Shown here one piece after another: positions 1-13,248 of a stretch of 64,000 nt of DNA; positions within the stretch are counted from its first letter, which is position 1; each line of letters opens with the position of its first letter. A model generated the notes under the pieces. It did no database searches, was not told the DNA's origin, and saw nothing but the letters and a program-made list of their open reading frames with translations. Source of the DNA: Atrichornis clamosus (taxonomy: Eukaryota; Chordata; Aves; Passeriformes; Menuridae); assembly GCA_013400975.1 (NCBI GenBank), contig WBMZ01004647.1:62001-126000 (forward strand), in the 5' to 3' direction. Position numbers and translations under genes: made by a program.

Positions 1-3000
1 CAGGTGAGGAAGACTGAGAAAATTAGAGGAATGCTCCCAGCCACAGTAATGATATTGACACAAATCAGTGCCAAGAGTCTAGTAATAAGAAACTTGTATT
101 TTTAATATTTGCTTGTCTCATGTTACTACATTTCTAGCAATTTATCATTATGTTCTTGACTTTAGGGAGACAGCTATAAGAATTGAGAAACAATTTTTTT
201 CCAGAACAGGTAGTATATGTTGGTTAGAGAATGCAGAACATATTAGCACAACAAAGGGTATGCTTCTGTTGGCTTAATTCTGGTCAACATTATCTGTACA
301 CGCTGAGTGTATTTTTAGACAGTTAAAAAAACCAATAAACAGGTAAAGCCAGAAGAACACCAGATTTGAATTACCTAGCCTCCAAGGTTTAGAGACAAAG
401 GTAAAAATGCAAAAAAAATCACCAGACCTCAAGCCCAGCATGTCATACCTTAGACAAGATAGCTTCTGAAACATATCTATACCTAGAGGTATTAGAAATT
501 TTTGTAGTATGAAAAACAGTGGGAGAACTTGAGAGCAGTGTTTCCTTTTTCTTTCCAAGTCTCATTTTATATAATTTCTTCTAGCTAAAATTGGGTTGGA
601 TATTATGCAAATAAGAACAATTTTAATTTCAATAGTTAATGTGTGTTTATATGGTACTAATTCCTTTTGTTTTTTTCCTGGGGGCTGGTCACATTATCCA
701 CCACAATAGGAAATGAACTTTCTGTGCCACATTTTCTAGTTAATAGGAATTTTATGCTTTATCTGCTATGCTAGTAGTCATTTTCGTTCCATCCCCCATC
801 TATCTGCACTGTCCATGGAAGACAAAAGTCTTTCAGAGGCATATTCCTTGAGTATTGATGCTGTTTTTTCTTTATAAAAGGTTTTGCCTCTGATTTTTTT
901 CCTTAGTGAAACATAGTGAAAATGCAAGTAAACTGTATCATGAAAAGTACATATGCTTAAAACTAAATGAGATAAAGCCACAAAAGAAGAAAAAAATCAC
1001 TTTTTCACATTATCTCCTTACTGCAGAAAAAAATTAGGTTTATTTTAAAGTCCCTGAAACTTGAGTAGTGGAGCTTGCTTAATACATACTGGAATTTCTT
1101 TAGGTGAGTTTTCAACGCACAGCATGATATCAGTATTTCTTACTAAGGCAATTTAAATAAGAAGTTGTGACCTAACAAAGGAAATGTTCTAATTTCTGAA
1201 ATCCACTGAGCCTTTGTTTAGCAGTAGTCGTTCCAAGGTACCATGCAGCAAAAATGTATCATTATTAGAAACAAGAGGAGCTAATATTCCTCAGTCACAC
1301 GACTGCTGTAATGTTGATGTTGATTTACCTGAAGTGTTCCATGCCCTTGTGCATCTCACTATAATCAGCAGTCTGAAAAGTCTGCCTGGTACCAAATTTC
1401 CTGGGCTCTGAAAAAAAAAGAAAATTAAAAAAGACAAATGAGGAAAACCGGAGCAACTTGCATTCCTTCACCTCTCTGAAACAATATTTTTTTACCTGTA
1501 CCCTTTCTGAGTTCTGTCATTTACCCTGATAATTTTGAATCTGCTTCTGTGTCTGTAAGTAAGTAGGGTGTCAAGTCCGCTGTGATTATAGAGCAGAGAT
1601 AACCCCTAAGCCTGGTTATCATAGGACCACAGAGAAAAAGGAACACTTCTAACCCTGAGGAGAAACTACAAAGATTGGGAGTGTTTTATGTTGGTGTGCT
1701 GAGAAATCTGAAGATCACATGAACGAGATTTCAGTCTGGCATGTGACTTTTAGTACAACGTTCAACAAATTTAACGTGTCTGCAATTTCAGGCTTCAGAA
1801 ATTTGATGTGAGTGTTAAGAACATGAGCTCTTCGTGTTCTACTACTTCCATATTAACATATATGACATGAACGTTGTCACAGAAGTCATCTGTGATTCAA
1901 GTACAAGTTACAGACAGAAATAAATTTTTAGGGAATTGTGTATTTTAGAGGATTGTATTTTTGTAGCTCTGACCTTCTCACCCTTGGAGTGTCTATAAAA
2001 TGTTTATAAAATTTAAGAATTAATTTTTAATATGGAACTTAGGGCTATTTAAAAGATGTTAAAGGTGATAAAACCTTAAGAAAAATGACAGGTAAAGTTA
2101 TACACTAGTGAATACAGCTAACAATAAAACAGGCAAAAAACCTGTGACAATGTTAAAATGAACTCATCTTGCATTTATAAGATGATGATTGCTCTTGATG
2201 ACTACAGCGAAACTATTTACTAGCATCCGGAATGTGTTTACTTACAAGATGTCTTAAAGACCTAGCACATGGAGTTTAACAGCTGGATGAATTTTAGGTA
2301 ACTTTAAAATTGTTTTGAAACACTTTCATTCTTTAATAAATCTCCTGATGATTATTCTACTTCATATAAGTTGGTATTTTGCCTTAATTAGCAGCTCTGT
2401 CTAAAAGCACATTAGCTGCTTCCTAGTCAGTACATAATTAACTACTTATTAGCTACCATTGGATTCATTTTTTTTTTTTCTTCTTGTATAGTCTGGATTC
2501 TTTAGAAAATGAAGCTTATAGACTCATCTTTTCCTTTTTTTTTTCACCTGTCAGTCCCTCATAATAATTTTTTAAGTGTAGTGATCAGGTTGAGTCAACT
2601 TGGAAACAGAAATTGTAGTTTTAGAAATACATCCTACCATGTTTGTCCTGGTCAGCAACTTGGCATAATGAACTACTTGATTAGTATCTCGCAGAGAGAA
2701 AAGAAGATGTTTTCAATATGTGCTGCACATGAGTAATGTCAGGCCAGCCTCTACATACATGCTAACATTTCATTTAGTTTGTTTATTTGGTCTATTCACC
2801 ATGAACTCTATTATCTGGTTGCATGCTGTAGGAGGCATGGATTTACTGTAAAAAATTATTAAATTTTGGGACACGAAAAGCAAAAAAAGGCAGAGCTGAG
2901 AGACAGAAGTCAAAAATCTGTGAGAAAACAAGTTTCATTAAGCTGATGGCTCAAAGAGCAATCTATAGCCTTTATTTTTAATTCTTATTGGATATAGCCA

Positions 3001-6000
3001 AATGATTGTCATTTCCTGAATAGGAAGATTATGTAAGTTCATAAAAGAGATGGAAAAGGCAAACTGGATCATACATTTTTTTCTGCAGAGGGAGGACTGA
3101 GTGCCTTCCACAGAGAACTCCTCAGACATGGTGAAAAGAGTACTAAGTATTTAATCAGAAAAGTGTCTGAGACATCAAATCTTACTCCTTATGAAGGCAG
3201 ATATGTGGACCTTAGTACTCATTCTTGTCCATATTTCTCAGGGCGGAATCATGTGAGCTTTGAACACCTGATTCAAATAAATCATTAGCCAATAGAGGGT
3301 AACAGGCCTGTCTTTCCCCTTTGGCTTCCATCTCTTCCTTGTAGGAAGGGTGACCTGCGTGGACAGTTTGCTGTTGATGCTCAAAGTGGTGTGAATTGTT
3401 TTGTATTACTGCAGTGACCAGGACTGTGCCTAGTGTTTAGATAAATATGTTAGCATTAAGTTAGCAGACTGAAATCTGTCTTCTGACTGATTTTTATTAA
3501 TTGAAGCTCGGCTATATTAAATAAATCTGGTAGAAAATTGTCCCGTATCAGTTTGCATACGGTGCCTTTGTAATAACACTACATCGTTTATGAAGCATCA
3601 CTATTATTCTGTGGTGTTAGTGCGTTGTTTATGGGAGCATTGCTGTTAAAACAGCTATGCTCATATGATATTCTGTGAGGGAATGAAATTATTATGATTC
3701 CTTCTTCTTAGCTTTAATAGTATTCAACAAATGAAAATGAACATTATCTTTGGGTGGATGAGGACATTTTGCACTTTTAAAAAACTTTAGCTCAGAAGAA
3801 ATAGCAGGAGGCATTCAGAAGATATAACTATTTTAAACTGGAGTAGTAAAAATGGGAAAAAAATGAAAAGAAAGAAGTTCTAGGTTCTGTACTTTAGAAG
3901 TAATGAGACAAAATTCTGTTCTAAAGTGTTGCAAATGACAGCAGAGAAGAGAGATGTGCATGTATATTAGTGCAGAATGAGTACTATTCATCATTTTCCT
4001 TTTCTGAAATTGCACCAGAAAGAATATTCATTTCACTCCAAGAGGATGGAAGAGATGAGGTCTCTGAACAGATTATAAGACTTCTGTACTCTATCTACTG
4101 TCAGATTTTTATGTAGTTAAATCTTAACCCTAGGTGTACCCTCTATAAAGAAGATTTATACTACTGAGTACCATTACTGTGAATAGTATTGATAGGAAGC
4201 TGTGAAGGGAACTTTTTACTTTCCAGTACGGTGCTGCACTGTATCAGAGACATATGGTGAAGGCTTTCCCAATATGGGGAAAATTGAAAGTATACTCAAG
4301 CTTGGACAAATTTTTTACTGAAGTTGCTGGTACTCTTTTGTTTCAGCAGTGAATCAAAATTTTCTGGTGACAGTGAATTCAGACTTCTCAGAGTTGCAAT
4401 TTGTTCAGAGCTGAGGGGCTTTTTACTCCCAGTAAATTGTATTGTCTTCAAGTATTTTAAATGTGAGGTGTTTTAGTACCTTGTGCCCTCAGCAAAAGTC
4501 AGGCTACTGTCTATTACAGTCTCAACCACTTTACCTGGTCAATTTTTTCAAGTGAATATCTTTCCATGGGGAATTTTTTCCAACAAATTTATATTTTCTA
4601 ATAAAAATCTATGTTACGTTATCTGATGCTAGCAAGAACAGTGTTTCCAGTCAGCTTAATTCCATATGATCATTATTCTGCTTACTAGTGCATTTTAAAT
4701 TCTTCTGTGACCCTGAAGTATACTGAACAGTAGAAAAACCAACTGAAATTACCTTTGCTGTATTTTGTGATTTTATCACATGCTGGAAAACTTCAAAGCT
4801 AGTTTTTGAAACAAATCCACAAGCATCCTACTTTTTTACATGTCACTTTTTAATTTTTAGAGTTGTGATAATCTGTTTCTCATCTCCATATAATTCTTAC
4901 ATATATGATGTTTGCAAACTATGCGTTTCTCACATAGCAGCAATACAAAATGCATTTCAAAATTTATCTGATCATGCATTGTTTGTAAGAGCGTAAGTCA
5001 GACAGATTGGCCTACGTAGACTCAAATAGAAGTATGACTTTCTGTCACAACTTCCAGAATCACATAATAATGGATTTCACTATTGCTCTACCAAAATGGT
5101 AAAAAGAAATAAATACAGAATAACAAAGCTACCTGCCAAAGCTTTTCACATTAAGCAAGCTTTGACTGACTAAACAAAACAAGGTGTGGGTGTTTGTAAA
5201 TTGTGAATCTCAGAAAGAGGGAATTTTCTTTTCTCTGGCATTGGAACAAAGGAGAAGATAGTAGAAAGGAAAGAAAGTTTTTTGGAGGGAAGAAAAAGGA
5301 AATGTTAGACTGGAACACCTTATTTCTCAAAAAATATCCACTATCTATTTTTTAAACTCTAAGAATGGGTAAGAGTCATAGCAGTAAAGCAGCTTTTTCT
5401 TGAGGAATGGGAGGGAAATAATTTCATTTTACCCTGCTATATTTCCATTTTATTTTCCAGAAAGGATAGCAGTATTAGGAAAAGCAATCAAAGAGTTCCA
5501 GAATAACACCTTATTTTTTCTATTACAGAGAAGAATGCAAGTACCCTTTGCTATTTATGCTTCCCTGTTTATGCACAAGCTCTGTGTATTATAACATTCT
5601 TGAGAAACAGCTGTCAATAACAGCTCTTTTCACCTCATTGTCTTCTCTTCTTCAAAATTACATGCATTGCTATATTTTCTGTGCTCAGAGAATAGTGCAT
5701 GTCAATATTCCATAAATTCAGTTGCGTAATTGCTTGGAATCCACAGTTTATAGAACAGTTAGATATGTATACTGGCATAGGGATATACAGTTATATGCCT
5801 GATGATAGATGTTATCAGATCTATTCATAAAATGCATTTTTTCAGTTTAGCCTCAGATTTAGTTGATGTTTATCTTTGAAAGTCTGTGTCAGCACCAGCA
5901 TTAAAGTAAATCTAGTTTTTAATGCTATTTGAGTTCACTTTATGTAACATTATATAAGATGAATCATGCATTATTTCATGCATACTTGCAATGTTGTCTT

Positions 6001-7290
6001 TTAGAGCTTAGATTTCACTTTAGATTTAATTTTATTTCATTTCATAGTTTTATTTAACCCTTGAATTGTCATGGCCTTTGGATATTCTACTGTTTTCTAC
6101 TTCAGCTTAGGGCCTACAGACCTTCTATTTTCCTCCCATTTCTTCACAGGTCTCTAACATACAGTTTTTCTTCCTTGATTTTACATCTGATCTTCAGGAA
6201 AACTACTTTTTCAACAAGACTGTTTCAAAATAGTTCAACAATAATAACAGAAAAATAAACTGAATTTCTTTAGATGACTCTTTATTTTCTAATGTTCCTC
6301 TTATTCTAGAGGGAATGTAGAAATGATAGTCTTTTTGCACAGTCCAGTCCTAGTCACTAGTGTTTCTTTTAAGAACTACCATGATCTCAAGAAACAATTC
6401 CTACTGCTATCTCCAAACCTCTTATGAATACATTTTTTTTTTTTAAACTTCATGTACTTGGTGTTGGAATTCAGGCTATTCAAGGCCTAGAATTTACACC
6501 TGACTGAATTAATGTCAAATTGGATTTTCATGGAATATATTAGGGCAGTTAGGAGAGGAAAGAAACATAACCATGTAAAATAAGACTCTTGTGGAGAAGC
6601 AGTAAAGGACACACACATCCTTGCTTAACTTTATATCGGAATTTTTTTTTTGTACTGAAGCAGAAAAACCCTATAGTTAAATACAAGGCTTCTTTGTTTT
6701 ATTTTGTTTTGAAAAACTGTTACCTTACTTAGCTTCCTCATTTTCTTAGTATAATCAGAAGTTGAACTGTTTTCCACATGATCACTGAATGCTTCAATCA
6801 AGTCCACAGAGAACCTTTGAATTCCACAAACCAAAGTGGAGAGTTCAATAGAACTCTGATAGATAAATATTTCAAATAGCAGCAGGTTAAAATATGAATG
6901 GTTACTGTTTTGGTCTTCAGTTTTTTCCCCATTTTCATGTTTAAGTTATTGGCAACAGAATGGAAGGTCATACGAATAGAAGGATATTCTTATTGTTGAA
7001 AAACGTTTTGAATAACTTGGTATTGAAAGCAAGTCATGGTGGACGTGCAGACTACTAACATATTTGAGATCATAACACAGATGTGTCTTTTTTTCTAAAT
7101 GATTTGGCTGAATCAGGTAAACAAAAGGAACCTGAAGTTTTACTATTTTTTTTTAGCTGTGTTTTGTGTACTTCCTTAGATGTGAACTTAGGAACCAAAA
7201 TCACGTGCTTAAGATCTTTCATTAATTTTTTTCCTGTGTTTGTGCTTCCATCAAACCTGAGTTCAGTCATGACTGGAAAACTGGCTTCCC
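1..7290 (+). other. FSTL5: Intronic sequence upstream of the FSTL5 exon, no gene seen
   Basis: AT-rich DNA with stops in all frames. Open frames here are at most about 95 codons, and none has a recognisable domain or good splice-site pairing. I see no clear interspersed repeat, RNA gene or CpG-rich stretch. Assignment to the FSTL5 intron rests on orientation and continuity with the exon at 22.5 kb. Confidence 0.6.
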
Positions 7291-8417
7291 ATGGCTTGGA
7301 CAGGTGAATTCGTCACTGGGTAAAAAACTGGCTGGATGAGCAGTCCCAGAGAGTGATGGTGAATGAAGTTACAACCAGTTGGTTGTAACTAGTGGTTGGT
7401 CACTAGTTGTCTTCTCCAGAGTTCAGTATTGGGCCCACTCCTGTTTAATATCTTTATGGACGTTCTGGATGTTCTGGATGAGTACACCCTTAGTCAGTTT
7501 GCAGATGACACCAATTTGGGTGGAAGTGTTGAACTGCTGGAGGGCAGAATGGCTCTGCAGAGGGGTCTGGACAGGCTGCATCAATGGACTGAGGTCTGGG
7601 CTGAGAGGTCTGGACAGGCAAGAACGGACTCAACAAGGTCAGGTGCTGGGTGCTGTCCTTGGGACATAACAACTCCACGCAACGCTACAGACTTGTGCCA
7701 GAGCGGCTGGAAAGCTGCCCAATGGGTGATCAACAGGCAGCTAAACACAAGACAGCATGGTGATGATCAACAGCCAGCTAAACACAAGCCAGCATGTGCC
7801 CAGCTGGCCAAGAAGTCCAGTGGCGTCTTATCTTGTATGAAGGAGATTGTGGCCAGCAAAATCAGGGCAGTGATTTTCCTCCTGGACTCAGAACTGATGA
7901 GGCCACACCTCAAATCCTGTGTTTAGTTTTGAGCCCCTCGCTACAAGAGAGACTTTGAAATTCTGCAGTGTGTCCAGAAAAGCTCAATGGAGCTGGTGAA
8001 GGGTTATGGAGCACAAGTCTGAGGAGATCTGCCTGAGGGAGCTGGGGTTGTTTAGCCTGGAGAAAAGGAAGTTCAGGGAGGACCTCATCATTCTCTACAA
8101 CTGCCTGAAAGATGGTTGTAGGTGGGGATCTGTCTCTTCTCCCAAGTAACAAGCAATAGGACAAGATGAAAAGACCTCAAGTTGCATTGATATCTGTGTG
8201 TATTAGACTGGATATTAGGAAAAATACTTCCCTGACAGGGTGCTCAGGCACTGGAACAAGCTCTCCAGGGAAGTGGTCGAGTCACCATTCCTGGAAGTAT
8301 TCATAAAATGTGTAGATGTGGCACTTGGGGACATGGTTTATTGGTGAAGATCGCAGTGCTTGGTTAACTGTTGAACTCAATGATCTTTCCCAACCTTAAT
8401 GATTCAATGATTCTATG
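7291..8417 (+). mobile_element. 5'-truncated CR1 LINE (avian non-LTR retrotransposon), decayed
   Basis: The segment translates, with frame breaks, into the C-terminal part of the CR1 ORF2 reverse transcriptase. An open piece from 7396 carries LGPLLFNIF and the catalytic-type FADDTNLGGS motif, then CR1-like LLEGRMALQRGLDRLHQW. Further on, the frame shifts but CR1 signatures continue: a KSSGVLSCMKEIVASK-like block, RPHLKSCV, then a glutamate/lysine-rich LFSLEKRK block near 8050. The element ends at 8417 in TGATTCAATGATTCTATG, the typical CR1 3' terminus. The endonuclease half and ORF1 are missing, as expected from 5' truncation. Stops, frameshifts and an internal duplication at 7728-7796 make it inactive. 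Confidence 0.93.
7728..7796 (+). repeat. Imperfect tandem duplication inside the CR1 copy
   Basis: A 32-bp unit starting GATCAACAG occurs at 7728-7759 and again at 7765-7796 (period 37 bp, two mismatches). It duplicates the part of CR1 coding for the segment around the N-x-x-Q/C-A-Q-L-A-K-K region. It appears to be a post-insertion or insertion-time slippage event. Confidence 0.85.
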
Positions 8418-11400
8418 CCAAATTGGTTTTTAAAAGCATTTAACTGACTGTTTTTTCTAAGCTGTCTACCTCTAGAAGTCTAAACTGGACTGAAGGTTCT
8501 TCCTTGCTCCCACACAATGGAATAAAGAAAACTGAAGGTAGTCAGAATGATCTTAAATCTGAATTCAGAAGTAGGAATAGAAGTATAGCCCTTGCTGTCA
8601 ACCATTAGATTCTAGGGACTGAATTGAAAAATGGGAAAAAAGGCAATACTTTATTCATCTGCTGTTTCTAATAGGGTGTTTTGTCTTTTAAAGGTGTCTG
8701 TTGGATATTGGTATGAGACTGCACATTATTTTATAATCAAAAGCACTAAATAATCCCCGAGAAACTTTCAAGAAAGATTTCCTTTTTATTAAAACAGAAT
8801 ATTAATAGATAAAAGTAAGGTTAGAAATTTACTTTTCTATTTACTAAACACTTTTTTTGCCAGTTGTTTTGTTATACATTTGTTCAGTATGAACTTAACT
8901 CGCTCTCTGCACTGTTTAAAAAAAATCTGCTGTTTGCCATGCATGAATTCAAAGAATACAGTTAATTCACTCTAGTTTCATATCAGTGTAGATCTAGAAT
9001 AACTCATGAGCTATTTGTTAAGGTCTATACTGTAAAATGATATTTCCTTGATTTCAGTGAACAGAAATTATAGAGGTAGAAAAAAACTTACAGCATGACT
9101 TCTCATTTTTACAGAACTCAAGCAAATGCCAAAACAAAATGGCAAATAGTCCACTTACAGGAAAAAAGGAGTAAATGAAACAAACCAAATAAGACTCAGA
9201 CCTTGAAAGTCTGAAGAGTTTAGTTGTAAGCACTTGGTATGCTTTCTGTGTTAGCTGGAGAAATCTCATGGCACTGACACAGCTTCAGATGGTGCACTTA
9301 ACACTTTGCTAAATCATTTGCACATTTTTATCTGTTTCATCACTGGAATCACTGCTTTGAAAATCTGCAGCATCCCTTTTACCATAGCATACAGGTATCA
9401 AGTTACAGGAAAGCGTGCCTGCTTCTCAAAAAGTAAGTTTGAATTGACAGTGATGCAGAATGCACAGAACTTTCTTTTTATTTCTTGCTGAGTTGATTTG
9501 TGGTGCTCTTGTGGTGTCTTTGTGAGTGGAATATTAGTGTCAAGACTGCTGTCTATTCAAAGTAGTTCTTCAAGAAGGGAAATGTGGAATGGACAGGCAT
9601 ATAATTCTTGTGGGGGTGAGGAAGAGAGAGGGAGATATAAGTTCAGTACCTGCACATTGTCAACGGACAAAAATCACTCCACTCCAATAAAGTTATGTTG
9701 AAAAAAGAATTAAGCCATATATATTGATGAATATTGTTTAAAGTAGCTATTATATTCAGGAAGAAAATTAAGAATTACTATAAAGGAAATATATAGCATC
9801 CTTTCTGGGTAATGGTCTTTCCAACTCTTCTTCAAGAAAGGTATGAGAGCTCCAAAAAGCTTTGTGCACAAATACGTTATCCATCATTTTTCTGTTTTCT
9901 AGAAATTGTAGTGCTAACAGAATTCTGTGAAATTCGTTTACAAATACATGTAGCAATACTATTAAAATGTCTTTTAGCTTTCGTTGGACATTTGAAAAGT
10001 GATGCAGGTTAAATTCTGTGTGAAGTAATGAATAGGTTTAAAGACACAAGAAGAAGTTTGTGTTAACCAGCAGTACACTAATGTCCAAATTCTTCAGAAA
10101 TAGCTGTGGCAATTTATGGATTAAATCGCTTTTAAAGTCATTCCTATTCCTATTTGTACTTTACTTGTTTTTTCCTAGACCGTAGTACTGTGCTGCTTCA
10201 TCTGCATACAAAGTGAAATTAAGACAGTAAAATAGGTTCTGCCATGACTTAAAATGAGTGTAAGCATTATATGAATGTTGCCTTACAATGTAGTATTAAA
10301 AAGGAAATAATACAGTTATAATTCAGTTATGTTTGTGTGTAAGGATAAATGTCTAGTGTCAAGATATAACTGTTTTATGGAAAACTAAGCCAATTATCTG
10401 GGTCATTCCAGGAATTTTAAACTAATGAGTCATTTCACACAGATCTCACATAGATTTGTTTGACAGTTTTCAAACTACCTTTAAGCATAGAGAAAAATGT
10501 ATTCTGCATTATGATTTCAGTCATTTAACTAAACTGTTTATGAGAAAAACAATTGTAAAACATTAGTTACAAAGGCATTGCTATTTTAAAAGGATTTTTG
10601 ATGAAATATTTGTTTCTGTTGCAATTAACAATTTAGGGTTGGCAAGCATAAACAGGGTTTGGTGACCTGAGAGAACTTTCAATTCAGTTAAATAAATTTT
10701 AAAAAATAGTAGGTCAAAATATTTATTCCCATGGCCAAGTTTATTTCTCTAGTTATGAAAAGTAAATTTACATCTCTGTATCTCATTTCATAAATTGCTT
10801 GAAATTATGTCAGAAGGTATGATGTATAACAAACTAATTAGCTTTATTAGTGGCATGAAAGTCTTGCTTTTGGAAATTGGATATACAACAAATATTATAA
10901 CAGGACTTTCATTTTAATTCATTTGAAACATTTTTGCACTTCAGTAGCTAAACCATGGAAATAACTGGCAGGGACTTGGTAGCTGTGGTGACCATAGGCT
11001 TCAGTTTTACTTTCTGCCATTTTCTGATGGGAAGAAATGCACACCAGATATGTGGCAGTTAGGCATCCCTAGAAACACTCTTGTAGCCAGCGCTCTCTTG
11101 AATAGTAGTTTCAAGTTATCTTTTATGTTTTTGTACAATTAGATCTGTAGCTTGTATTTCTTAAATGCATATATATATTACTATAGCCTTAGATTAATTC
11201 TTATGTAGCAATGCTGCTCGGTTTTGTCAAATTCTACTATTATCCAAGAAAAAAGTACTATTTTATCCATGTTTAGAAGGACAATTTGTCGCTAGACAGA
11301 AGTTATATCAACTAATACAAAAAGCATGGCAGTTTAAATATCTGACCACAGTTTTTATTTCTGTTGAAATGTAAATGCTTTCCCATTCATAAAGATATAT

Positions 11401-12324
11401 ATGGTTTTCTCATAAGATTGATTTCCCATGAAGTAGGAGACAGGACTGTTTGGGTTTTGACTTTAGTTTGCTCTTACATATTTATTAGAAGAGAATAAGC
11501 GATTCTACAGCAAACTATTTCTACAAAAATTGCCATATATAAAATTGAAACTGTGTTACTGTGGTTTAGCAGGAAAACTATACTTTATTCTTTTTTTTTC
11601 CTAGGAATTATATTTCATAGAAAATATCTTTAGTCAAAGCACAGAAAGAGAAAAATTTCTCAGTAGCCACATTGCTTGACTGAGTCATCTCACTTGGGCA
11701 TTATATTCTGTGAAAGTAATTACTTTTATATTTATTTGCATGGATATCTCTGGTTTATCAGGTAGTTTTAAATAGGCATATACATAGATGCAGAAATAAT
11801 TTAAAATGGACTGTTAATGTAGACTATTACTTTTATAAATTTTTCAAAAAGAAATACTGTCATATGTCAAGATGAAGATTTTTGATACTTCACTTTTCCA
11901 TGTATTTTTTCTTTTCATGGAGCAATATTCTCTCCTAAAAGAGATCTGGAGAAGCATTTTGGCTTTTTGTTTTAATACCATGTAGGTTTCAGTGTGATTT
12001 TTGATACTTGTAGATATTTGGGATGAATTCTAACATCTTCAGAAAAAAATCCACAATTTTGCTGAATATATGGAACAGATAAGATCAGTCCTGCTCTGAA
12101 AAAAAGAGAGGTGTATACACAGTGCATTGTGCTCTGCATCACTTTTATCTTACTTAAAATGGCAGAATTAAGTCATGAAAGTTCCAAAATAATTGAGACT
12201 ATTTTCATTTAGCAAAGTCCAGAGGGAAGTGGTATTGCTACACCATGTGTACGTATATTCTTTAGAAAAACATTGTTTTTAAGACTCTCTCTTATTGTCT
12301 CTAAAATATTTATCTTTTGTAGGT

Positions 12325-12372
12325 TTTTTTGTTGGGGTTTGATTGGCTTGGGGGTTGGGCTTTTTTTCCTTT
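12325..12372. repeat. T/G-rich low-complexity tract
   Basis: About 48 bases consist almost entirely of T and G, including GGGG, GGGGG and GGG runs separated by T-rich spacers. Similar G/T or C/A tracts recur at 19171-19206, 33812-33851, 34722-34761 and 36401-36445. They look like a recurring class of simple sequence rather than a named repeat. Confidence 0.6.
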
Positions 12373-12430
12373 CAGAAATCCACACATGGGTCATTGATGT
12401 CAAAGTTTGTTAGCTAAGTGTCTCTGGGAG

Positions 12431-12475
12431 TTATATAAATATATAGATATATGTACACACACATACTTATATACA
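12431..12475. repeat. AT/AC dinucleotide-rich tract
   Basis: Interrupted TA repeats grade into a short ACACACAC run and back to TA. It is an imperfect compound microsatellite. Confidence 0.7.
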
Positions 12476-12785
12476 ATTGTGCAGTGTTTTGCTGTTCTTT
12501 CTTAATGGCTTGTAAAGATCATAGCCTACCTTAATAACCCTTATACCAATAAATTTCATGTGTTTATGTTCCACACATGTAAACGACATGGATATTATTA
12601 GTATCTTACTACTTTTCTAAAAGAAATTGAATTAGAAATTCCGTATCTCAAAACTATCATGATATTCTTCTAAATATATTTCTTTCTAAAAAATTCCACT
12701 GATTAAGGGTTTAGATTATAACACACACCCCCACACCTCCTTTGCTGGATTACTAATGACTGAGAAGCTCTCAAAGCTCCCACAG

Positions 12786-13248
12786 TGTTCCTGTACTGGG
12801 TCTTTCTGGAATGAAGTTAATCTTCTTCGTAGCAACCTACATAGTACTCTCATTGATGACCTAGACAGCGCTGAGTGTTAGATAACACTGAACATTCTTG
12901 AACAGCATAAAAGCCTTTTCTTTTTCCACTCTGCCCCTCTCAAAGCAAGAAGTTGGGAGAAGGCATGGCTGGTGGAGCTGGCCCAAACTGGCCAAAGGGG
13001 TATCCCATATCATATAACATTCTGCTCAGCAATAACAGCTGGGCAAAAGGAGGAGAATTGTGGGGGGCATATTAGTAGTTAAGACATGGCCCTGTTTCTT
13101 GTGCTGGTTTCCAAAAGATGGCTGGCCATCTGCCTGCCATTGGAAATTAGTGAATGAAATCCTTATTGAATTCCTTCTGAATTTCTGGGATGGTGACCAA
13201 GCGACTGGGTAGGCAGTTACCTGCAATCCAGGTCAACTCACCACAGTT
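12786..13248 (+). mobile_element. Solo LTR of an avian endogenous retrovirus, diverged
   Basis: The segment aligns, from memory, along its whole length to a widespread avian ERV LTR. It has a TG-type start at 12786, a block with GAAGTTAATCTTCTTC near 12815, the very characteristic CCCAAACTGGCCAAAGGGGT at about 12982, a degenerate ATGCTCAGCAATA-like promoter-region block near 13022, GATGGCTGGCCATCTGCCTG near 13117, and a 3' end around CTCACCACAG. It is shorter than full-length copies I remember, so the 3' third has internal loss. No gag, pol or env coding sequence lies beside it, so it is a solo LTR. The terminal CA and any target-site duplication are not clear. The family name is not assigned. 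Confidence 0.75.

Larger units (their letters stand above)
8418..12785 (+). other. FSTL5: Intronic sequence between CR1 and LTR, no gene seen
   Basis: AT-rich DNA without recognised genes. Small open frames at 9306-9701 and 9812-10012 have no domain or family resemblance. An AT/AC-rich low-complexity run lies at 12431-12475 and a T/G-rich tract at 12325-12372; both are described separately. Confidence 0.55.

Noticed and set aside
7396..7926. 176-codon open frame on +
   Set aside because: It is the decayed CR1 reverse transcriptase, not a host gene.
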